DNA from: Diplolepis rosae
Taxonomy: Eukaryota; Arthropoda; Insecta; Hymenoptera; Diplolepididae
DNA length: 64,000 nucleotides
Assembly: GCA_030998225.1 (NCBI GenBank)
Contig: JAPYXD010000704.1
Span: 11,036,001 to 11,100,000, forward strand
Direction: 5' to 3'
Of the stretch, positions 56,772 through 64,000 are shown in pieces. The position numbers and the translations under genes are program-made. A model generated the notes under the pieces. That model was not told the origin of the DNA, ran no database searches, and was given only the letters and a program-made list of their open reading frames with translations. How positions within the stretch are numbered: position 1 is the stretch's first letter; every line of letters begins with the position of its first letter.

Positions 56772-57130
56772 GGCCAAGGATCAACCAGATCGTGTGACCA
56801 AATTCCTGTAAAAGTTTGTGTAAGATAACTTTTTTATTTTACAAAATGTCTTCCTGGAAATTTAGGAAAAACAACAGAACACGATAAAGAACACCTATAA
56901 ACTTCGTTTGAGTGTAAATTTTACAAAAAAAATTTACAGTTAACTGTAAATGTCGATAAGTTTTCGAATTTAAAAAAAAAACTTTACTAAAAAGGGGTTA
57001 ACAGACGTGCTTTATTGTCTTTTGTTACGTATTTCAAACTTTCAAAAAGATACTTTGTAAATTAAAAAAGTTACCTTACATGAACGATTAAATGTATAAT
57101 TTAGTCACGTGGTCCGATTGAACCATGGCT
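56772..57130. mobile_element. MITE family E, complete copy
   Basis: TTAA at 56768-56771 and 57131-57134. Inverted ends GGCCAAGGATCAACCAGATC and AGCCATGGTTCAATCGGACC, then GTGAC, TAAGRTAACTTTTTTA and TTTACAAARTRTC on both arms. The TTAA on the right also serves as the left target site of an A element. Confidence 0.88.
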
Positions 57131-57134
57131 TTAA

Positions 57135-57577
57135 GGTAGTTGAGCAATGAAAAATTTAGCCTTAGGCAAAAATAGATAATTTTGCTTTCAAGAATAGCAA
57201 TATTCTGATTAAAAGGATTATTCAAAAGAGAAAAGATTACTTTCTATAAAAAAATTTATAATGAAAAAATAATGTATTTAACAAATTTTATTTTTGTTCC
57301 AACTTTTTTTCTTATTGCTTCTTACCAAATTTTAAAAATTATGCAATTCTAATAAATTACGAATCATTTTTTCAAGGAAAAGATTCTCTACGACTCAAAC
57401 GATTCCAATTTTTGAGAATAAATCAATTATTATCAAATTCAGCAATTTGTTTATAAAAATTTCGTTTTGGAAAATTGATTTTTAATGGTTTCAGTCATTA
57501 AAAAATTTAATATCGCTATTCTTGAAAGCAAAATCATCTATTTTTTCCTGAGGTATAATTTTCGTGGATGAACCTCC
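57135..57577. mobile_element. MITE family A, shortened right arm (A6)
   Basis: Left end GGTAGTTGAGCAATGAAAAA after the TTAA shared with E. The left arm and centre are complete, but most of the right arm is deleted (from TTTAGTCATTAAAAAATT to ATCGCTATTCTTGAAAGC). Right TTAA at 57578-57581. Confidence 0.85.
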
Positions 57578-57672
57578 TTAAGAGATTTGACCCGGCGCCA
57601 TCTTTGGGATTTATAATTTTCGCTTAGTTTAATCAATTATTTAGTTTCTGCAATATTTACTTTATCACCCTC

Positions 57673-58468
57673 CCAGGTGGAAAAGTCGGATTCATGCCAG
57701 TATTTATAAACGGCTCAGTATCGCGCCAGTTGTAAACAAGGAACAATGCCTGTACTAGAGAATTGGTACCGGGCTACTGAGGGTTGGCGCGGTACTGGCA
57801 TAGTGCCGCCCCAGTCCTGAGACCAATTGTCGGCTAACAACCGACTTCGGAGTAATGCCAGTACTGAACCAGTACAGATTTCAGTGCTGGTATGGTGCCG
57901 ATGTCCAATACCGTGCCAGTACCGCTGGAGAACCTCCAGCCAAGTTACCTTTCAGAGCCGCGCCGGTGGTAGGCCATGCTTATTCCAGGTCTATACCAGC
58001 ACCTCGCCAGTACTTTAAATCCTTCTGCGATACTGGCGCGTTACCAAGCTGGTTATATTTTCCACCTGGGCCCAAGTAGAAAAGTCGGATTCATGCCAGT
58101 ATTTATAAACGGCTCAGTAACGCGCCAGTTGTAAACAAGGAGCAATTCTTGTATTGGACAGTTGGTATCGGGCCGAGGGTTGACGCGGTACTGGAATAGG
58201 ACAGCCCCAGTCCTGAGACCAAGTTTCGGCTAACAACCGACTTCGGAGTAATGCCAGTACTGAACCAGTACAGATTTCAGTGCTGGTATGGTTCCGATGT
58301 CCAATACCGTGCCAGTACCGATGGCCAACTTCCAGCCAAGTTACCTTTCGCATCCGGGCCGGTGGTAGGCCGTGCTAATGCCAGCACTATACCAGTACCG
58401 CGCCAGTACTGCAAATCCTTCTGCGGCACTAACGCAGTACAAAGCCGGTTGTAAATTTTCACCTGGGC
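57673..58468. repeat. Tandem pair of GC-rich ~399-bp inverted-end units
   Basis: Unit 1 starts CCCAGGTGGAAAAGTCGG and ends TTTTCCACCTGGG at 58071. Unit 2 starts at once (CCCAAGTAGAAAAGTCGG) and ends TTTTCACCTGGG at 58468. The offset is 399 bp. Interiors are rich in CCAGTAC and its complement and much more GC-rich than all flanks. Each unit contains a plus frame beginning MPVLNQYRFQCWYG (57855 and 58251), but minus frames are open too and no motif is known, so coding is doubtful. Probably a DNA element of unknown superfamily inserted or amplified head to tail. Confidence 0.82.
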
Positions 58469-59843
58469 TGTAAAACATTGACTCTAAAATCTGGTTCGAA
58501 ATTCAAAAACATTTACCATCTTCAAATATGAGAAAAGTTTATAAATAGGAAAACAATTAAGAAAGATGTCAAATGTCACAACAGGAGAAATTTAGTGATT
58601 CTCTTTGGCCTTTTTACTAAAGATTTTATTGAATTCTTAGCGTGTTTCTTTTAAGTTTATGCGTATACGATTCCCATCTTGGGTCTTCTTTGTCGATGAA
58701 AATGGAGTTCCCTCCCCTAGGACCATTGAATCTCAGAGTGCTCAAAAATGATATCTACTTTGTTCGCTCTCTTTTTGACTCTTCCTTCTTTTTCTGACGC
58801 TTGAAATAACGAGCGGGCACGGAAGTACAAAGGAGTGCACGATATATTTTACTCTTTGGTTCTCTCGTATCTACTCTCTGGGTTTTGCCACCCTCTGCCC
58901 GCCCACCGTATGAGCAAGAGGTGGATGCAACTCTACGGCTCTATAGGTGGCTTCGTTACGCCGATTTATCGTTTAATAAAAGGTGACACATGGTCGAAGC
59001 ACCCAGAACCCCGTTCTCGTGGCCATTTTATATTTCCACATCTCCACGAACCAACGCAGTTTTCTCTACATCTATCTCTATATTTTCTCTCACCATCTCT
59101 TTTCCTCTGGGGAGCATCCCTGTATCGATAAAGTCCAAATAACTTCGGATACAGCCTCTTCCTTTTCCCTTTGCTTCCGGTTTATCGTCGCGATTTTTTT
59201 CACCCTCAGGATAATAACCAAGAAAAAATATTGTCGAGCCAGCAGATGTTCGTACAACGATTGATGAAACAATCTCGCGAAACCAGTCGCTTATTTCCAT
59301 TTGCTAAACTTCCATTTTCAACAGTGTAAGCTACAAGGATTTTCAGAATTTCCCTCGCAGCGATTCATGTGATAGTATAACCACGGAAATAACATTTGTA
59401 AAAAAAAATCTGGCAACAAAACCTTTTCAATTAAAATTAGTTTTGTGTAATAACAAAAAGCCTTGGGTTCTATACTGTTTTTACCCCTTTTCGTTTGAAA
59501 ATCCTAATAAAATTCCTATTTTTAATTTTAATGATTAGTTGGATTTTTTCAAAGGACTACATTGCGTAAAAAAATTAGCTCTCGGAATTTAGGTTTTCAA
59601 ATGAACTTTTTAAATATTATTAACGGAAATGGGGTGCAATCCAGCGCTGGTGGGGTAATAGATTTCTTTAGCTGCTTTGTGTTGCTGAATGAAATTATTT
59701 ACAATTTATATCTTTTTGGCTTTGCGGATTTTTTTGAAAGTTTTTATCGTGGTTCATTTTACATAAAACGTTAAAAAACTTTCAGTAATTAAGTAAAAAC
59801 ACACTAAGGAACGTTTATTTTCTCCTAAATTTGTATTATTATG
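58469..59843. other. Balanced island and AT-rich DNA
   Basis: 58640-59300 is balanced and single-copy. Overlapping frames on both strands (58835-59131, 58983-59264, 59028-59300) show no domain. 59400-59840 is AT-rich with one unsupported frame (59562-59774). Confidence 0.35.
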
Positions 59844-60097
59844 CACGGAAAAAAATTGTTCAATAAAGTTTATAGAACTGTTCAAGAGTTGGGGATACAG
59901 GTATTTACGGAACCGAGTTCTAGAAAATTTAAAAAACTTTTCAGAATAAAATGCAGGACTTCCAATGATTTTTCCTGAATGTTACGCATTTTATTCTGAA
60001 AAGTTCTGTAAATTTTGCAGATCTCTGTTCCACAAATGCCTGTATCCCCAACTCTTAAACAGTTCTATAAACTTTACTAAACCATTTTTTCCATGTG
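59844..60097. mobile_element. MITE family F, ~120-bp arms
   Basis: Ends CACGGAAAAAAATTG and CACATGGAAAAAATGG. Both arms share TAAAGTTTATAGAACTGTT, AAGAGTTGGGGATACAGG and CTTTTCAGAATAAAATGC. The frame at 59965-60234 is the right arm. Confidence 0.85.
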
Positions 60098-60825
60098 AGA
60101 AATCAAATTTCCAAAAATTTTTTTTTTGTAATTATAAAAATTTTGGACCAGATAAACGTTCTTTACTGCTTTTTTGTATCTCAAATATTTTGTTTGAAAA
60201 ATGGAACTTTTCAAATTTAACCTTATTTTTTTAAATTGAAACGAAAAATATACATTTTATCAGAAACTGTATGAGACAAAATTTGTAGACCTTATTGAAA
60301 TTAACAATTCTGCATTCGTATGTTTTTTTCGTATTCCACATAATATGGTTAAATAATTGAATTTTCGATTCTCGATAATATTATTTTAAATTAAAGAGAA
60401 AAATTTACATCTTATGAAAAAATGTTGCGGTTCAAACTTATAGATCTTTATGTAGTAAAAAATGTTGTGTCATGACTTTTTTTCGTATTTCGTATAATTT
60501 AACTAGAAAATGGAATTTAGATATTGAATTTTTCAAATTTTAACATACTGTAACGTTCCTTTTTATGATTAAATCAAAAAATGTTATTAGGATAATTAGT
60601 GATAATTTATGAGCCCTATCAGAAACCAATATTCCAATTTTTGATTTTTTCGAAAAAAATTTCTTGAACACAAAAAGTGCTCTTATTTTAACAATTTTGG
60701 TCGAATACGGCTGGTTAACAAACTCGTCCTTTTTTTCTCGGTTCTCAAGGAATTTGCCAAATTTCAATCTATTCCGATAAAATTTAATGAGAATTCCGAA
60801 AGTCATTTTTCACATAAAACCACGA
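60098..60825. repeat. Degenerate ~150-bp tandem repeat
   Basis: About 60238-60380 and 60392-60540 share AAAAATNTACATYTTATSA, TTNGTAGAYCTT and TTTTTTTCGTATTYC in the same order, with a third weaker copy after 60545. AT-rich and non-coding. The minus frame 60540-60806 has no motif. TGAGAATTCCGAAAGTCATT at 60788 also occurs near 10225. Confidence 0.45.
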
Positions 60826-61042
60826 TGAAAAAAAAATTTCTTTAAATCAAAGAAAAATTTCTTTAAAATAAAGAAAGTTTAGTTAATTCAAAAAACTTTT
60901 CTTTGATCCAAAGAAATAGATTTGTTTACATTGAAGTAAATTTTTTCGAATCAACAAAACTTTCTTTAATTCAAAGAAATTTTTCCTTTGGCCGTATATC
61001 AAAGAAATGCTTTTTTGATTCAAAGAAACTGTTTTCTGGGTG
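60826..61042. mobile_element. MITE family B, isolated copy
   Basis: Left side degenerate (AAATTTCTTTAAATCAAAGA); right side typical (CAAAGAAACTGTTTTCTGGG, then TG). The frame 60903-61127 is the repeat. Confidence 0.8.
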
Positions 61043-61233
61043 CAACACCTTCTCATATGATGAGAATGTAAAAATAGGTAAAAGGAATTATTATTGTGGT
61101 TATTTCTGTACGGTATCTATCGATTGAGTTGTCGTTCAGATTGTAAGAAGTCTTCTTTAGAGGGCAAAAGTCTTTCATAATTCTTCTAACATTTTTAAAA
61201 TCTCTTTATAACGAAACTCTTTGTACCTAATCT

Positions 61234-61255
61234 GGTGGTGGTGGTGCTGCTGCTG
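61234..61255. repeat. (GGT)n(GCT)n microsatellite
   Basis: Compound triplet run, four GGT then three GCT. Confidence 0.9.
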
Positions 61256-61741
61256 TTAACGCTTTAAGCCGGATTACGTTTTGCAGTACACAAAGGCTAG
61301 CTTGAGTGGCTTTTCGTTCGTTCGGCAGGTTTATGTCCCCATTCCTGCTCAGGTCTCTTCCCTCGCCATACATTGATTCTGAATGTTACCATTTCCATCG
61401 AAGCGAATCTATAAAGAATGCCACCAACATCCTGATATTCATGAAACATACTAGAAAAAGGAAGCTCGCAAAACCGAAGCTGGTTTGCAATTTTGATTAG
61501 TATCTGAAAAATCAGCTTTATCTCCTACTGCAGAAAAAATTGTAGTCGTAAATCACAAATTAGTCATTTTTTACCTCAGATTTGAATTCGGGCGGCCTTA
61601 ATGAGCTTCAAAAGACAAGTTCGAAAAGATAAAAGAAAATTTTATGGGTGATTTTGAAATTTCATATCCGCCATATTTGTTCTAGCATCTTGATTTTTCG
61701 GATTTTGAAATTTTTCATCTCTGCCCTATAGGAACGGGCGT

Positions 61742-61781
61742 CTGAGAGTAAACTGAGAGTGTACTCTCAAAATACTCTCAG
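61742..61781. repeat. 40-bp palindrome of GAGAGT words
   Basis: CTGAGAGTAAACTGAGAGTG is followed by TACTCTCAAAATACTCTCAG, largely self-complementary. Confidence 0.85.
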
Positions 61782-61884
61782 AATGCTCTTGTGTATTGAA
61801 CTCTTATTGGAATTGCTTAAGTTACGCGATTCGCATACATATAACATTAACAATAAAGTGAAATGGAGTTGAAAGAATGCATTT

Positions 61885-62510
61885 CCAACTAGAAAATCCA
61901 ACTGGATCTTCTGGCTAGAAATCCTAGAAAGAAATCAAATTGGATTTTCCAACTGGAAATTTCAACTGAGTTTCCTAACTGGAAAATCCAGCTGAAATCT
62001 AACTGGATTATCCGGCTTGAAATTCCAGCTGAAAAGTTCAGTTGGAAATCCCAGAAAAAATTCAAACTGGGTTTTTCCAGCTGGAAAATCTAACTGAAAT
62101 CCAATTGGATTATCAAGATTGAAATTCCAGCTGGATTTTCCAGTTGGAAATTTTAACTGAAATTTCAAGCGGGAGATGTGCAATTTTTCTCAGTTAGAAA
62201 TTCCGACTGGTTTCTTCAGCTGAAAATCCAACTTGATTTTATAACTAGAAATTTCAACTGGACTTTCCAGCTAGAGATTCCCACTTGGTTTTCAGCTGAA
62301 AATTCAACTGGAGTTTCCAGCTGGATATTTCAACTGGGTTTTTCAGCTGAAATTTTCAAGAAGGCTTTCCAGCTGGGATTTCCAACTGAACTTTAGAGCG
62401 GGAATTTCAAGTCGGGTAATCCAGTTGGATATCTAGCTAGGATTTCCAGCCAGAAATTCCAGTTGAATTTTCAGTTGTGTTTTCGACTAAGATTTTCAGT
62501 AGGATTTAAG
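61885..62510. repeat. Near-palindromic 11/22-bp minisatellite
   Basis: Repeats of TTCCAGCTGGAAATTCCAAC and TGGATTTTCC-type words for over 600 bp. Each unit is close to its own complement, so both strands show periodic frames (minus 61962-62183, plus 62178-62396) with FQLDFP / FQLEIP repeats. These are by-products. CAGCTG cores recur every 11 or 22 bases. Confidence 0.92.
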
Positions 62511-62513
62511 TTG

Positions 62514-62607
62514 TTAAGAAAATAGTTTAAATAATTGCATCATGATGAGTTGCTTACGGACAAAGCTTTTTGTTCACAGTTTTTCATTATTTAAACTATT
62601 TTCTTAA
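62514..62607. repeat. Perfect 22-bp inverted repeat
   Basis: TTAAGAAAATAGTTTAAATA (then AT) at 62514-62535 is matched exactly by its complement at 62586-62607, with a 50-base spacer. The outer bases are TTAA, so it may be a very short TTAA-targeting MITE. Confidence 0.88.
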
Positions 62608-63495
62608 GCACTCTGATGATTGAATTTAAATAGTTCTATCCTTCTTCATTTATTAATTTTTTAATTTTTCAAGAAGCTTACTATTTTTTAAAGTTTTTTA
62701 CAATCAAATTTATAAATTTAAATGTAATTGGAAAATTAGAGATTAGAAAATTAAAAACTGTTGAAAACATTTCATGGAATATGTAGTTAGACACTTTGAA
62801 AAATTAGAATTTTTGATCTTTAATTCGAATTTTTCGAAGTTCCTTTGGGGGATGAAGTGAAAGCTCTGTTCATTTCAGCCCTTCTGCAGATTCGCCTGAC
62901 TGCGTCTGCTCTTGAGATCCGACCTTTAAAAGGGTCTCAAAGGATAAAAAAAATGCAGCTTAAGCTTTTGCGGCTTGGGTGCAAATGAGAACCCTAGGAG
63001 CGGAAGTTAGCGCATGTTTAACTTGTCAAAGAGCGGTTTTCTTCGTTGAACTCCATCTCTTGTCACTGTCTCCTAGCATTTCATCAAAAGTACTTGTTCA
63101 TACCTTCTCTTCTTCTCTTTTATTCTCATGGCTTCTCCCTTTTTTCTTTTCAGCTTTTTTTCGATGCCATATTATTTCTCTCTGAGAGAAATCTTAAAAA
63201 AGTCAGACTGCATGCAAAAAAGCTAATGGCACATTTTAATCTGGAATCAGAGCAAAGAGTGCTATTTTGAAGTGACCGATTTGCGCTCTGATTTGCAATT
63301 TCTCTAAAACAACATTTCGGAATAAGAAATTACTATTTTAAATGTCAAACTTTACCACGAAAAACGTTCAAAAATAAGAGAGTGCCATTGCGAATGGTAA
63401 ACTTCACCATGTAACTGGCTATCTGTTTATAATACATCAATATTGCATGATAAAAAATGGTACATAAATCTTTCCATTTTCAAATACTCATTTTT
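62608..63495. other. AT-rich DNA and balanced island
   Basis: 62835-63180 is balanced and single-copy. The frames 62979-63185 and 63046-63270 overlap out of phase and are Ser/Leu/Phe-rich without a domain. GACCTTTAAAAGGGTCTC at about 62919-62936 is a short hairpin. Confidence 0.35.
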
Positions 63496-63496
63496 A

Positions 63497-63655
63497 TTGT
63501 AGTCAAATATGGTACAAAAACGTCATAACATTTCAAATAAAGACTGTACTTTATACATAATATGAATAAATACTAAATATCAATATTATTGTAAATTTCT
63601 GTAAGAAGCTACACATTTTTTTATATTTTACGACTACTTTGTACCATGTTTGACC
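63497..63655. repeat. Small inverted repeat, 'GTCAAAYATGGTACAAA' ends
   Basis: GTCAAATATGGTACAAAAAC on the left pairs with the complement of TACTTTGTACCATGTTTGAC on the right, about 155 bp apart end to end. Likely a short MITE; ends uncertain. Confidence 0.55.
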
Positions 63656-64000
63656 CCAGGGTAGAATCCAGAAAGAAATTATAATAGCATCTTGATCAGT
63701 TAGAAAATTACCATAAAAACTTACCTTTGAAACGAAATAAAAAACTTATAGAAATTCTAATAATTTTCAAAGTTATTAACATTTTCCAGAAAGTTCGAAA
63801 TTAAAATTTTTTTGTAACATTTTTCTATAAAATTAATTGCCCGGCTAGGCGCCAAAACTAAGGATGAAAAAATAGTATATTCTGACAGTTCATTACGATA
63901 TAAATAATTCTAAAAAATTAGATTTTCCACCAGAAAAAGGTGGCATGTGCTACAATACAATTTTATTAAATGGCATTTTTTGTACAATCCACGCCAAAAC
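63656..64000. other. AT-rich DNA to window end
   Basis: No gene or repeat recognised. A donor-like AAAGGTAAGT reads on the minus strand near 63720, without an adjacent coding frame. Confidence 0.4.

Larger units (their letters stand above)
61043..61884. other. Balanced patch with triplet run and a palindrome
   Basis: (GGT)4(GCT)3 at about 61234-61255 sits in a balanced patch (61220-61480) with an unsupported frame (61306-61500). CTGAGAGTAAACTGAGAGTG and its complement form a palindrome at 61742-61781. No gene seen. Confidence 0.45.

Noticed and set aside
61962..62396. Periodic FQLDFP peptide, like a repeat protein
   Set aside because: It occurs on both strands because the minisatellite unit is near-palindromic.
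63712..63730. Minus-strand TTTCAAAG|GTAAGT as a ratchet site
   Set aside because: The acceptor would be AAG, not YAG; a good donor alone is expected by chance in 64 kb.

Overview
The window looks like intronic or intergenic DNA of an AT-rich insect genome. Two mariner lineages, a DD41D Tc1/mariner-type relic, a decayed non-LTR retrotransposon and dozens of MITEs fit an insect, perhaps hymenopteran; this cannot be proven from the window alone. I find no intact host protein-coding gene, no rRNA and no complete tRNA. Nearly all the short open frames lie in repeats or low-complexity DNA and read as chance.

Layout. 0-16 kb: an inverted-repeat element built from GATAGA-type motifs; two TTAA-flanked elements; two broken mariner transposases (5.1-7.1 kb); a deleted DD41D element with long inverted repeats; and a minus-strand reverse transcriptase relic (13.5-14.95 kb) whose 3' tail was split by a TTAA element. 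16-31 kb: a MITE nest. Family 'A' (TTAA target, long arms) carries insertions of 'B' (TA target) and 'C', and two A copies sit inside a copy of 'E'. 33-52 kb: blocks of an unusual satellite built on a roughly 10-bp motif, with higher-order units of 357, 257, 266 and 434 bp. The left blocks run in one orientation and most right blocks in the other. A 1.35-kb TA-flanked element, a tRNA-derived insertion and a TTAA MITE sit in this satellite, and repeat copies or array context support their target-site duplications. A hAT-type element with a perfect 8-bp duplication lies at 42.7-43.9 kb. 52-64 kb: more MITEs, a 'TATGGCGG' tandem repeat, a GC-rich tandem pair of inverted-repeat units, and a near-palindromic 'CCAGCTGGAAA' minisatellite.

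Between repeats lie several more balanced, apparently single-copy islands (about 25.3, 26.4, 31.1, 34.9, 39.3, 42.2, 52.4, 58.8 and 62.9 kb) that could be regulatory DNA or untranslated exons. Two plus-strand sites (23.23 and 55.56 kb) have a pyrimidine tract, AG and GTGAGT directly joined, the form of recursive-splicing ratchet points. A promoter-like island at 26.4-26.75 kb has an arthropod initiator and a good splice donor on the same strand. The most interesting host reading is therefore that the window lies in a very long intron of a plus-strand gene. That is an inference needing RNA data.
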